A stretch of 64,000 nucleotides of DNA from Terrabacter sp. Root181 (GTDB taxonomy: Bacteria > Actinomycetota > Actinomycetes > Actinomycetales > Dermatophilaceae). The stretch spans positions 1,752,116 through 1,816,115 of the forward strand of contig NZ_LMHU01000001.1 of NCBI RefSeq assembly GCF_001428505.1. The letters run 5' to 3'. The translations under genes and the position numbers were made by a program. The first letter of the stretch is position 1. Each line of letters starts with the position of its first letter. Of this stretch, positions 1 through 7,720 are shown piece by piece. The notes beneath the pieces are model-generated. The model did no database searches. It was given only the letters and a program-made list of their open reading frames with translations, and was not told the DNA's origin.

Positions 1-1
1 G

Positions 2-325
2 GCGCTCATCGAGCAGTCCCTGGGGCACCTGCCCAACGTCCGCATCGGCGCCTGGGCCGGGACGCTCGTCGTCGACGTGTGCCGCGAGGTCGGGGCCGCG
101 ACGATGGTCAAGGGGCTGCGCGGCGGGACCGACTTCGCCTACGAGCTGCCCATGGCGCACATGAACCACCACCTCACCGGCGTCGAGACCCTGTTCATCG
201 CGGCGGACCCCACGCTCCAGCACGTCTCGAGCTCGCTCATCAAGGAGGTCGCGCGCTACGGCGGCGACGTCAGCGGCCTCGTCCCCGACCCCGTCCTCGC
301 CGCGCTCCACGACCGCTTGGGCTGA
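2..325 (+). CDS. coaD: Phosphopantetheine adenylyltransferase, C-terminal part (5' end outside window)
   Basis: This is the C-terminal part of CoaD, which transfers AMP from ATP to 4'-phosphopantetheine in the penultimate step of coenzyme A synthesis in the cytosol. The reading frame is open from base 2 to a TGA at 323-325 and leaves about 107 residues. It shows the family's landmarks: the KGLRGGTDF segment, the MAHMN run, a VETLF strand and the SSSLIKEVA stretch followed by GGDVSGLVP. The nucleotidyl-transferase N-terminus with the HxGH motif lies upstream of the window. The next gene starts about 90 bases downstream, so it may be separately transcribed. Confident family call; only the truncation by the window edge is unusual. 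Confidence 0.93.
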   Translation, partial: ALIEQSLGHLPNVRIGAWAGTLVVDVCREVGAATMVKGLRGGTDFAYELPMAHMNHHLTGVETLFIAADPTLQHVSSSLIKEVARYGGDVSGLVPDPVLAALHDRLG

Positions 326-414
326 TTTGGGCGCACGGCGCGCCTCTAGTAGCCTTGGAGGTCGGTCCACGTCCGTCTTGGCGCGGACCGAATCCTCAAC
401 TGTGCGCAGGAGTC

Positions 415-990
415 ATGGACCGTCCCGATCCCCGTTCTCCTCTGGTGCTCGACACCAGAGAGCTTGTTCGGCGACCGGGCACGATGCACGAGATCTCGCG
501 CACGGCGACGATGCCCGACGACCTCGGAACCGACGTCATCTCGATCAAGGCCGGCCAGCCGGTCCAGGTCGAGGTGCGCCTCGAGTCCGTCGTCGAAGGT
601 GTCCTCGTCACGGGTTCGGTCAGTGGCACGGCGACCGGCGCCTGCGTGCGGTGCCTGGATCCACTCGAGCTCGATGTCGAGGGGACCTTCCAGGAGCTGT
701 TCGCCTACGCCGACCGGGCGGCGCACCACCACCAGGTGGGAGCCGACTCGGACGAGGACGAGGTGCACGAGCTGGTCGGTGACCTTATCGACCTCGAGCC
801 CGTGCTCCGGGACGCTGTCGTACCGACGCTGCCGTTCCAACCGGTGTGTCGGCCTGACTGCCCCGGGTTGTGTTCCGAGTGTGGGATGCAGCTCGCGGAG
901 GACCCGGACCATCATCATGAAGTGATCGACCCGAGGTGGTCGTCCCTCAGCGGACTGCTGGGGAACGACCCGCAAGAGAAGAGGAACTGA
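415..990 (+). CDS. YceD/DUF177 family zinc-finger-like protein
   Basis: A 191-residue DUF177 (YceD) protein of the kind found directly upstream of rpmF in most bacteria and linked in the literature to 23S rRNA and ribosomal protein homeostasis. The N-terminal half carries CVRC near residue 79, and the C-terminal half has a cluster of four cysteines ([13 protein letters not shown]), which fits the metal-binding form of the family. The ATG at 415 has an AGGAG Shine-Dalgarno 3 bases upstream; longer versions of the frame lack this support. It is followed after one base by rpmF, so the two are co-transcribed. A possible -10 (TAGCCT, about 350-355) precedes it. The molecular function is not established. 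Confidence 0.88.
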   Translation: MDRPDPRSPLVLDTRELVRRPGTMHEISRTATMPDDLGTDVISIKAGQPVQVEVRLESVVEGVLVTGSVSGTATGACVRCLDPLELDVEGTFQELFAYADRAAHHHQVGADSDEDEVHELVGDLIDLEPVLRDAVVPTLPFQPVCRPDCPGLCSECGMQLAEDPDHHHEVIDPRWSSLSGLLGNDPQEKRN

Positions 991-991
991 C

Positions 992-1186
992 GTGGCTGTC
1001 CCGAAGCGGAAGATGTCGCGCTCCAACACCCGTTCGCGTCGTGCGAACTGGAAGGCAACGCCGACGACGCTCACCACGTGCCCCCAGTGCGGTGCGGCGA
1101 CCCAGCCGCACATCGCGTGCCCCTCGTGTGGCACGTACAAGGGCCGTCACTACGCCGCTGCCGAGCGCACCGAGCACCAGGCCTGA
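992..1186 (+). CDS. rpmF: 50S ribosomal protein L32 (zinc-binding form)
   Basis: A 64-residue L32, part of the large ribosomal subunit near the peptide exit side. The N-terminus [16 protein letters not shown] is typical, and two CxxC pairs (CPQC and CPSC) make this the zinc-containing C+ version rather than the cysteine-free paralogue used under zinc limitation. It begins with GTG at 992, one base after the yceD stop, so translation is probably coupled. rnc follows 7 bases later. Length and composition are normal. Confidence 0.97.
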   Translation: MAVPKRKMSRSNTRSRRANWKATPTTLTTCPQCGAATQPHIACPSCGTYKGRHYAAAERTEHQA

Positions 1187-1193
1187 TCACCCC

Positions 1194-1982
1194 GTGAGCA
1201 GCCCCGTGAGCAGCCTTGGTGCTGGGGGTGTTCCGGCGGTGCCGCAGCGGCCCGTCGATGCTCTGATCGCCCACCTCCGCGAGGTGGTCGGCCAGGACAT
1301 CGACGAGCCGCTGCTGCTGCGTGCCCTGACGCACCGGTCGTACGCCTACGAGAACGGCGGCCTGCCCAACAACGAGCGCCTCGAGTTCCTCGGCGACTCC
1401 GTGCTGGGCCTCGTGGTCACCGAGTCGCTCTACCGTGAGCACCCCGACCTCGCCGAGGGGCAGCTGGCCAAGCTGCGCGCCGCCGTCGTCAACATGCGGG
1501 CGCTCGCCGACGTCGCGCGGGTCTTCGACCTCGGGCAGTACGTCATGCTCGGCAAGGGCGAGGAGGCCACCGGCGGCCGCGACAAGGCCTCGATCCTGGC
1601 CGACACCCTCGAGGCGCTCATCGGCACGGTGTTCCTGTCGACCGACATCGACTTCGCCGCACGCTTCGTGCACCACCACTTCGACCCGCTCATCGAGGAG
1701 GCCGCCACGCTCGGGGCCGGACTCGACTGGAAGACGAGCCTGCAGGAGATGGCGGCCGGCTCCGCGCTCGGGTCGCCCGAGTACCGCGTCAGCGAGCAGG
1801 GGCCCGACCACGAGAAGGAGTTCCACGCCCGCGTCGTCGTCGGCGAGGAGGTCCTCGGCGAGGGACGCGGTCGCTCGAAGAAGGAAGCCGAGCAGAAGGC
1901 CGCCAAGGAGGCGTGGCACACGCTCGACGACCGTCGCAGCACCGCCGCCACGACGGCCACCGCGGGCTCGACGCAGGCCTGA
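1194..1982 (+). CDS. rnc: Ribonuclease III
   Basis: RNase III (262 residues) cleaves double-stranded RNA in rRNA maturation and mRNA turnover. The N-terminal endonuclease domain contains the family signature ERLEFLGDS at about residues 61-69 and a second acidic motif (DTLEALIG) near residue 140. A double-stranded-RNA-binding domain follows at about residues 185-250, ending in [12 protein letters not shown]. The GTG at 1194 was chosen because it lies 7 bases after rpmF; a second in-frame GTG at 1206 is almost as good and neither has a clear Shine-Dalgarno. mutM begins 7 bases after the stop, giving a yceD-rpmF-rnc-mutM operon. Confidence 0.95.
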   Translation: MSSPVSSLGAGGVPAVPQRPVDALIAHLREVVGQDIDEPLLLRALTHRSYAYENGGLPNNERLEFLGDSVLGLVVTESLYREHPDLAEGQLAKLRAAVVNMRALADVARVFDLGQYVMLGKGEEATGGRDKASILADTLEALIGTVFLSTDIDFAARFVHHHFDPLIEEAATLGAGLDWKTSLQEMAAGSALGSPEYRVSEQGPDHEKEFHARVVVGEEVLGEGRGRSKKEAEQKAAKEAWHTLDDRRSTAATTATAGSTQA

Positions 1983-1989
1983 GCCGCCC

Positions 1990-2850
1990 GTGCCGGAGCT
2001 GCCCGAGGTCGAGGTCGTGCGCCGCGGCCTCGAGGACCACGTGGTCGGTCGCCACGTCACGCGCGCCCGCATCACCGGGGTACGCGTGGCGCGCCGTCAC
2101 GACGCCGGCCCGGAGGACCTCGCGGCGCGCCTGCACGACGTGACCGTGACCGCGGCGTCACGTCGCGGCAAGTACCTCTGGCTCGCTCTCGACGGCGAGG
2201 ACGCCCTCATCGTCCACCTCGGGATGAGCGGCCAGATGCTCGTCGAGCCGGCCGACGCGCCGCTCGAGAAGCACTGCCACGCCCGTTTCGACTTCTCCGA
2301 CGGCGGCCCGCAGCTCCGTTTCGTCGACCAGCGGACCTTCGGGGGGCTCGCACTGTCGCCGCTGCGCGACGACGGGATCCCCGAGTCCGTCGCCCACATC
2401 GCGCCCGACCCCTTCGAGCCGGTCTACGACCAGGCCGCGGTCGTGCGCCGGATGAAGCAGCGCGACAGCGCGGTCAAGCGGGCCCTGCTCGACCAGTCGC
2501 TCGTCTCGGGGATCGGCAACATCTATGCCGACGAGGCGCTCTGGCGCGCGAAGGTGCACGGCGAGCGGCTGTGCTCCTCGCTGACGAAGCCCACGCTCGG
2601 TCGCGTGCTCGACCATGCTCGCGACGTCATGGCCGAGGCGCTCGGCCAGGGCGGCACGAGCTTCGACGCGCTCTACGTCAACGTCAACGGAGCGAGCGGC
2701 TACTTCGACCGCTCGCTCCACGCGTACGGCCGCGCCGGGACGCCGTGCGACCGCTGCGGCGCGACCATGCGGCGCGAGCAGTTCATGAACCGCTCGTCCT
2801 TCTCGTGCCCCGTCTGTCAGCCCCGACCGAGACGCCGCAGCCCGTCCTGA
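1990..2850 (+). CDS. mutM: Formamidopyrimidine-DNA glycosylase (Fpg)
   Basis: Bifunctional DNA glycosylase/AP lyase that removes 8-oxoguanine and ring-opened purines. The mature N-terminus [13 protein letters not shown] provides the catalytic Pro2 and Glu3. The HLGMSGQ motif, the QRTFGG segment, the helix-two-turn-helix region around [12 protein letters not shown] and a C-terminal four-cysteine zinc finger (CDRC ... CPVC) are all intact in 286 residues. It starts with GTG at 1990, right after rnc, and the rnc-mutM pairing is conserved in actinobacteria. The short arginine-rich tail (RPRRRSPS) is not part of the conserved core. Confidence 0.96.
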   Translation: MPELPEVEVVRRGLEDHVVGRHVTRARITGVRVARRHDAGPEDLAARLHDVTVTAASRRGKYLWLALDGEDALIVHLGMSGQMLVEPADAPLEKHCHARFDFSDGGPQLRFVDQRTFGGLALSPLRDDGIPESVAHIAPDPFEPVYDQAAVVRRMKQRDSAVKRALLDQSLVSGIGNIYADEALWRAKVHGERLCSSLTKPTLGRVLDHARDVMAEALGQGGTSFDALYVNVNGASGYFDRSLHAYGRAGTPCDRCGATMRREQFMNRSSFSCPVCQPRPRRRSPS

Positions 2851-2863
2851 CCGTCAGGGACGG
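2841..2863. terminator. Hairpin between convergent mutM and the small membrane protein gene
   Basis: CCGTCCTGA and TCAGGGACGG flank a 3-base loop and pair with one bulged base; the left arm contains the mutM stop codon. The position between convergent gene ends supports a terminator role. No T-run follows. Confidence 0.45.
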
Positions 2864-2912
2864 CGAACGGGCTGCGAGCAGGGTGGTGGGGTCGTCCGGT
2901 GTCGGCGTGTCG

Positions 2913-3245
2913 TCAGTCCCCGCTCGGGCGACGCTTCGGGGCCGGGCGCGCCGCGTCGTCGTCGACGGGCTCGACGTGCGCGGGCACGATGATCGGCTTG
3001 ATCCGGGCCCAGACGAAGAAGAAGGCGCTCATGGCGAGCAGGACGATGCCGGCCCAGAGGTTGGCGTTGACGCCGCCGGTCTTCTGCAGCGACTGGTCGC
3101 CGAAGATCCCCATGACGAGCAGGATCAGGCCGTAGAGGCCGAGCAGGGCGCCGATGAAGTTGCGGATGTCGAAGGCGCCCGCGGTGTGCCGCTGGCCTCG
3201 CTGCTCGTCGGGGTCAGGGGCGTCGAGCCGGTGCTGGTCACTCAT
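2913..3245 (-). CDS. Small two-helix membrane protein next to a sodium/solute symporter
   Basis: 110 residues with an acidic, charged N-terminus, two predicted membrane segments (about residues 30-50, ALLGLYGLILLVMGIF, and 60-80, LWAGIVLLAMSAFFFVWA) and a basic, proline-rich cytoplasmic tail. The ATG at 3245 has an AGGAG Shine-Dalgarno 7 bases upstream. It starts 13 bases after the symporter gene and is certainly in its operon, so it may be a small accessory subunit of that transporter, as occurs for some SSS-family carriers. I do not recognise a named family; the accessory role is inferred from position only. Confidence 0.8.
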   Translation of the reverse strand: MSDQHRLDAPDPDEQRGQRHTAGAFDIRNFIGALLGLYGLILLVMGIFGDQSLQKTGGVNANLWAGIVLLAMSAFFFVWARIKPIIVPAHVEPVDDDAARPAPKRRPSGD

Positions 3246-3258
3246 GTCGAGGCTCCTG

Positions 3259-5016
3259 TCAGAACAAGAAGTTGAGGATGATGACGAGGCCGAGCGAGAT
3301 GCCGGCCAGGGGGAGCGTGCGGCGGTACCACGGCATCGTGCGCTCCTCGGGGTCGACGAGCTCCTCGCTCGGCGTCTCGGAGTAGACGAGACCACGCAGC
3401 TCGGCGGACGTCTTGGGCTCGGTCACGAGCGACACGCCGACGCTGAGCACGATGTCGACGACGAAGGCGGCCGATGCCGCCACGAAGGCCGCGCCCTGGC
3501 CGCTCAGCGGGATCACCCCGAGGCTCGCCGACCCGAAGCCGTCCTCGCTGAGGAACGAGACGAGCACGGCCGAGAGCGTGCCGGCCGACAGGCCGACCCA
3601 CCCGGCGGTGGCCGTCATGCGCTTCCAGAACATGCCGAGGATGAAAGTCGCGAACAGTGGTGCGTTGAAGAACCCGAACAGCGACTGGAGGTAGTCCATG
3701 ACGTTGCTGAAGGAGCTGGCGATGGTGGCCGTGAAGATCGCGATGACCGTCGCTCCCACCGTGGCCAGACGGCCGATGCGCAGGTAGTAGTCGTCGCTGT
3801 GGTCCTTGCGGATGTAGCGCTGCCACAGGTCGTAGCTGAAGACGGTGTTGAACGCCGAGATGTTGGCGGCCATGCCGGCCATGAAGGCGGCGAGCAGTCC
3901 GGCGATCGCGACGCCGAGCAGCCCGTTGGGCAGGATGTCGCGCATCAGCAGGAGCAGTGAGTCGTTGTACTTCACGCCCTCGCCGGACGCTCCGCCCGGT
4001 GGGGTGCCGCCCGCCTTGAGCTCGCCGATCTCCTTGACGAGCACGGCGGCGACCATGCCGGGGATGATGACGATGAAGGGCACGAACATCTTGGCGAACG
4101 ACCCGATGATCGGCGTCTTGCGTGCAGCGGACATCGAGTTGGAGGCCATGGCCCGCTGCACCTCGACGAAGTTCGTCGTCCAGTAGCCGAACGACAGCAC
4201 GAAGCCGAGGCCGAAGACGATGCCGACGACCGACCAGAACGGCGAGTCGAAGCCCGAGAGCGCCTGACCCGGCCACGAGTGCAGCTGCTGCTCGGCTGGC
4301 GGGACGCCTGCGGACGCCGGAGCCGACGTGGCGAACTCGGTGACCTTGTCCTTGAGGCCTTGGTAGCCGCCGACGCGGTGCAGGCCGATCAGGGTCAGCG
4401 GCAGCAGGGCGGCCACGATGACGAAGAACTGGAGCACCTCGTTGTAGATGGCCGCCGACAGTCCACCGAGTGTGATGTAGGACAGCACGATCGCGGCGGC
4501 CACGAGCAGCGCCACCCAGAGCGGCCAGCCGAGGAGCGCGTGGACGATCGAGCCGAGGAGGTAGAGGTTGACCCCGGCGATGAGCAGCTGCGCGACGGCG
4601 AAGCTGATCGCGTTGACGAGGTGGGCCCCGGTGCCGAAGCGGCGGAACATGAACTCGGGGACGGAGCGCACCTTCGAGCCGTAGTAGAAGGGCATCATCA
4701 CGACGCCGAGGAAGAGCATGGCGGGGATCGCGCCGACCCAGAAGTAGTGCACGGTCGAGATGCCCAGCTCGGCACCGTTGGCCGACATGCCCATGATCTC
4801 GACGGCACCGAGGTTCGCCGAGATGAAGGCGAGGCCGGTGACCCAGGCCGGCAGCGACCGGCCGGAGAGGAAGAAGTCGATGGAGTCGGACACGGCCCGC
4901 CTCGCCATGACCCCGATGCCGAGGACGAAGACGAAGTAGAGGGCGATGATGACGTAGTCGACGGGTTTGGCGCTGATGAGGGCGTCCGCGGTGGGCAGAC
5001 CCGCCAGTGCGTGCAT
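3259..5016 (-). CDS. Sodium:solute symporter (SSS/SGLT family)
   Basis: A 585-residue inner-membrane carrier with about 14 hydrophobic segments, of the sodium/solute symporter superfamily (TC 2.A.21). It uses the Na+ gradient to take up a solute. The N-terminal part (GRSLPAWVTGLAFISANLG and the following YFWVGAIPAMLF) matches the SGLT-like branch, which carries sugars, nucleosides or related compounds, but the substrate cannot be told from sequence. The ATG at 5016 has an AAGGAAGGGA Shine-Dalgarno 8 bases upstream. A TAGCGT -10 candidate lies further upstream, between it and the oxidoreductase stop at 5077. The small membrane protein downstream is co-transcribed. Confidence 0.88.
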   Translation of the reverse strand: MHALAGLPTADALISAKPVDYVIIALYFVFVLGIGVMARRAVSDSIDFFLSGRSLPAWVTGLAFISANLGAVEIMGMSANGAELGISTVHYFWVGAIPAMLFLGVVMMPFYYGSKVRSVPEFMFRRFGTGAHLVNAISFAVAQLLIAGVNLYLLGSIVHALLGWPLWVALLVAAAIVLSYITLGGLSAAIYNEVLQFFVIVAALLPLTLIGLHRVGGYQGLKDKVTEFATSAPASAGVPPAEQQLHSWPGQALSGFDSPFWSVVGIVFGLGFVLSFGYWTTNFVEVQRAMASNSMSAARKTPIIGSFAKMFVPFIVIIPGMVAAVLVKEIGELKAGGTPPGGASGEGVKYNDSLLLLMRDILPNGLLGVAIAGLLAAFMAGMAANISAFNTVFSYDLWQRYIRKDHSDDYYLRIGRLATVGATVIAIFTATIASSFSNVMDYLQSLFGFFNAPLFATFILGMFWKRMTATAGWVGLSAGTLSAVLVSFLSEDGFGSASLGVIPLSGQGAAFVAASAAFVVDIVLSVGVSLVTEPKTSAELRGLVYSETPSEELVDPEERTMPWYRRTLPLAGISLGLVIILNFLF

Positions 5017-5076
5017 GCGTTCAGTCCCTTCCTTGGGCGACGACCGACGCTAGCGCAGCCCCTGACGTCGGGCGAG

Positions 5077-6360
5077 TCAGGATGGGCGAGTGCCTCGTGC
5101 CCTCGTGATGAGCCGCTTGAGTGGGACGGAGGTGTCCGCCGCCGAGTCGGCTTCGATCGTCATACCCTTCTCGAGCGCCCGTTTGACGGCCAGGTAGTCG
5201 GTCGGGCTGCCGACGGACTCGACGGCGATGAGCAGCCCGTCGCGGTAGCTGAGCAGCGAGAAGCGCTCCGATGCGACGTCGCCGCGCACGACGACCAAGT
5301 CGGCGCCCTGGGGGAGCCCGGCCATCTGCAGTCGCAGGTCTCCCTGGTCGCTCCAGAACCATGGCACCCGGTCGTATGCCGTGGGCCGGCCCGCGAGCGT
5401 GGCGGCTGCCGCCCGAGCCTGGTCGGTCGCGTGCGGGACGCTCTCGAGCCGCATCGACCCCGGTTGACCACGGTCGAAGGGGTTCGGGCCGACGGCGCAG
5501 TCGCCGGCCGCGACGGTGAGGCCGTCGGACGCTCGGGCACACTCGTCCACGACGATCCCGCGGGGCTCCACGAGCAGGCCCAGCCGCTCGGCGAGGTCGG
5601 TCCGGGGGACGGCCCCGATGCCGACGACCACGACGTCGACGGGCAGCGTGGTGCCATCCGAGAGCTCCACGCCGATGACGCGACCGCCCTCACCGAGGAC
5701 GCGAACGACGCTGGTGCCCAGCAGGATCCGCGTGCCGCGTCGCTCGTGCGCTGCGCGGACGGCGTCCGACAGGACGGGTGACACGGCTCGGCCGAGGAGA
5801 CGGTCGGTCGCCTCGACGACGGTGACGTCGGCGCCGAGCGCCCGTGCGCCGGCTGCGATCTCGAGCCCGATGAAGCCACCGCCCACGACGACGACCGCGC
5901 GCGCGGAGCGGAGCCTGGGTGCGAGCCGGTCGGCGTCGGCGAGGGTGCGGACGTCGTGGATCCCGTCGAGGTCAGCACCCTCGGCCGGCAGCGCACGGTT
6001 GACGGCACCGGTGGCCAGGCCGAGGCGCTGGAACGCGATGGTGCGCCCCGCCGCCGTCATGGCGCTCCCACCGGCGGCGTCGCGCGCGATGGTCACGACG
6101 GCGTCACCGGTGACGAGCTCGACGCCGAGATCGGCGAACCAGGCGGCGTCGTGGAAGACGAGCGACGCACGGTCGTGCTCGCCGCGCAGGTAGCTCTTGG
6201 AGAGGGGAGGCCGCTCGTAGGGCGGCTCGGGCTCGTCGCCGACGAGCACGACGGGCTGCGTGTCGCCGAGCTCGCGCAGAGCCGTCACCAGTGAGATGCC
6301 GGCCTGCCCCGCCCCGACGACGAGGGTGCCGGCGCTGCCGGAGGTCTCGTCGCTGGCCAT
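5077..6360 (-). CDS. FAD-dependent ferredoxin reductase (rhodocoxin/putidaredoxin reductase type)
   Basis: A 427-residue flavoprotein with two dinucleotide-binding motifs: GAGQAG near residue 17 for FAD and GGGFIGLE near residue 160 for NAD(P)H. The ERPPLSKSYL segment and the reductase C-terminal domain are typical of reductases that pass electrons from NAD(P)H to a ferredoxin serving a cytochrome P450 or dioxygenase. No ferredoxin or oxygenase gene is adjacent, so its partner is unknown. The ATG at 6360 is preceded 7 bases upstream by TAGGCT, so the mRNA is probably leaderless. This -10 overlaps the -10 of the divergent transhydrogenase gene, so the two are probably co-ordinated. Confidence 0.9.
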   Translation of the reverse strand: MASDETSGSAGTLVVGAGQAGISLVTALRELGDTQPVVLVGDEPEPPYERPPLSKSYLRGEHDRASLVFHDAAWFADLGVELVTGDAVVTIARDAAGGSAMTAAGRTIAFQRLGLATGAVNRALPAEGADLDGIHDVRTLADADRLAPRLRSARAVVVVGGGFIGLEIAAGARALGADVTVVEATDRLLGRAVSPVLSDAVRAAHERRGTRILLGTSVVRVLGEGGRVIGVELSDGTTLPVDVVVVGIGAVPRTDLAERLGLLVEPRGIVVDECARASDGLTVAAGDCAVGPNPFDRGQPGSMRLESVPHATDQARAAAATLAGRPTAYDRVPWFWSDQGDLRLQMAGLPQGADLVVVRGDVASERFSLLSYRDGLLIAVESVGSPTDYLAVKRALEKGMTIEADSAADTSVPLKRLITRARGTRPS

Positions 6361-6367
6361 GGACGCC

Positions 6368-6377
6368 AGCCTAGGGT
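6368..6377. promoter_or_regulatory. Overlapping divergent leaderless promoters
   Basis: On the + strand TAGGGT (6372-6377) is 6 bases before the ATG at 6384. On the - strand TAGGCT (6373-6368) is 7 bases before the ATG at 6360. Both hexamers share the TA at 6372-6373 inside a CCTAGG palindrome, so a single RNA polymerase site could fire either way. Confidence 0.65.
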
Positions 6378-6383
6378 GGGCCC

Positions 6384-7679
6384 ATGACGTGGTCTCCCGC
6401 GAACCCCGAGTCCGTCTTCACCTACGGCGCCCCGCAGCTGAAGTTCGGGGCAGGGGCGGCGGACGAGATCGGGCACGACCTGATGGCTCTCGGTGCGCAC
6501 CGGGTCCTGGTCGTCACCGACCCCGGGGTCCTCGCGACCGGCTGGCCCGAGCGTGTCGCCGAGGGCGTCCGAGGGTTCGGGGTCGAGGCCGTCGTGCACG
6601 ACTCGGCACACGTCGAGCCCACCGATGCGAGCCTTCTCGCGGCGGTCGAGCGGGCCCGCGCCGACGGCCCCTTCGACGGCTACGTCGCGGTCGGCGGGGG
6701 CTCGGCCATCGACACGGCGAAGGCGGTCGACCTGCTCCTCAGCGACGGCGGCGAGCTCATGGACTACGTCAACGCACCGGTGGGCGCCGGTCGGGCCCCC
6801 AGCCGTCCGCTCGCCCCGCTCGTCGCCGTGCCGACGACGACCGGGACGGGCGCCGAGAGCACGACGATCTGCGTCCTCGACGTCCTCGCGCTCAAGGTCA
6901 AGACCGGGATCAGCCACGTGCGGCTCCGACCGAGCCTCGCCGTGGTGGACCCCCGGCTCACGGCCACGCAGCCCGCGGGCGTCACGGCCAGCGCGGGCAT
7001 GGACATCCTGTGCCACGCCCTCGAGAGCTGGACGGCGCGACCGTTCACCGGCTACGAGCGCAAGCAGCCCGGGGAGCGCGTGCCCTACTGCGGCAGCAAC
7101 CCGATCTCCGACATGTGGTCCGAGCGGTCGATGTCGTTGTTGGCCAAGGCGTTCCGGACGGCGGTTCGCGACGGTTCCGACGAGGCCGCCCGCGGCGACA
7201 TGGCCCTGGCGGCGACGTTCGCCGGCCTCGGTTTCGGCAACGCGGGCGTGCACGTGCCGCACGCCAACGCGTACCCGATCGCCGGCCGGGTGCGCGACTT
7301 CCACCCGGAGGGCTACCCGAGCGACGAGCCGATGGTGCCGCACGGCATGGCCGTCGCGATGACGGCGCCCGAGGCCTTCCGGTGGACCTTCGAGTCCGAC
7401 CCCGACCGGCACCTCGCGGCGGCACGGCTCCTCGACCCGGCGCACGGTGACCGCTGGGATGCGGAGCCGCGCGACGTGCTGCCCGGCGTCCTCGTCGACC
7501 TCATGCGCGACATCGGCATGCCGAACGGCCTCCGGGCCGTCGGCTACGACGAGCGCGACGTGGACGCCCTGGTCGAGGGCTCGCTGAAGCAGCAGCGGCT
7601 GCTCGCGACCAGCCCGCGCGAGGTGGGCGCCGACGACCTCGCCGGCATCGTGACCCGCTCGCTGCAGCTCTGGGAATAG
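6384..7679 (+). CDS. Hydroxyacid-oxoacid transhydrogenase (iron-dependent alcohol dehydrogenase family)
   Basis: 431 residues, close in pattern to the ADHFE1-type hydroxyacid-oxoacid transhydrogenases, which transfer reducing equivalents between 4-hydroxybutyrate and 2-oxoglutarate. The N-terminal nucleotide-binding region has GGGSAIDTAK, followed by PTTTGTGAE. The branch-specific block RVPYCGSNPISDMWSE and the metal-ligand region GFGNAGVHVPHANAYPIAG with a later VPHG are all present. An ordinary iron alcohol dehydrogenase is the alternative, but the extra block argues for the transhydrogenase branch. The start is fixed by the TAGGGT-N6-ATG leaderless promoter. It is transcribed divergently from the ferredoxin reductase. 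Confidence 0.86.
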   Translation: MTWSPANPESVFTYGAPQLKFGAGAADEIGHDLMALGAHRVLVVTDPGVLATGWPERVAEGVRGFGVEAVVHDSAHVEPTDASLLAAVERARADGPFDGYVAVGGGSAIDTAKAVDLLLSDGGELMDYVNAPVGAGRAPSRPLAPLVAVPTTTGTGAESTTICVLDVLALKVKTGISHVRLRPSLAVVDPRLTATQPAGVTASAGMDILCHALESWTARPFTGYERKQPGERVPYCGSNPISDMWSERSMSLLAKAFRTAVRDGSDEAARGDMALAATFAGLGFGNAGVHVPHANAYPIAGRVRDFHPEGYPSDEPMVPHGMAVAMTAPEAFRWTFESDPDRHLAAARLLDPAHGDRWDAEPRDVLPGVLVDLMRDIGMPNGLRAVGYDERDVDALVEGSLKQQRLLATSPREVGADDLAGIVTRSLQLWE

Positions 7680-7707
7680 CGGTCGACGCCGGGGGAGGGC
7701 GGCGGCA

Positions 7708-7713
7708 TACAGT
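7708..7713 (+). promoter_or_regulatory. Leaderless -10 of the M3 peptidase gene
   Basis: TACAGT is followed by 7 bases and GTG at 7721. It lies inside GGCATACAGT and so overlaps a copy of the dispersed GGCATAC heptamer. Confidence 0.5.
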
Positions 7714-7720
7714 GCCGTCT

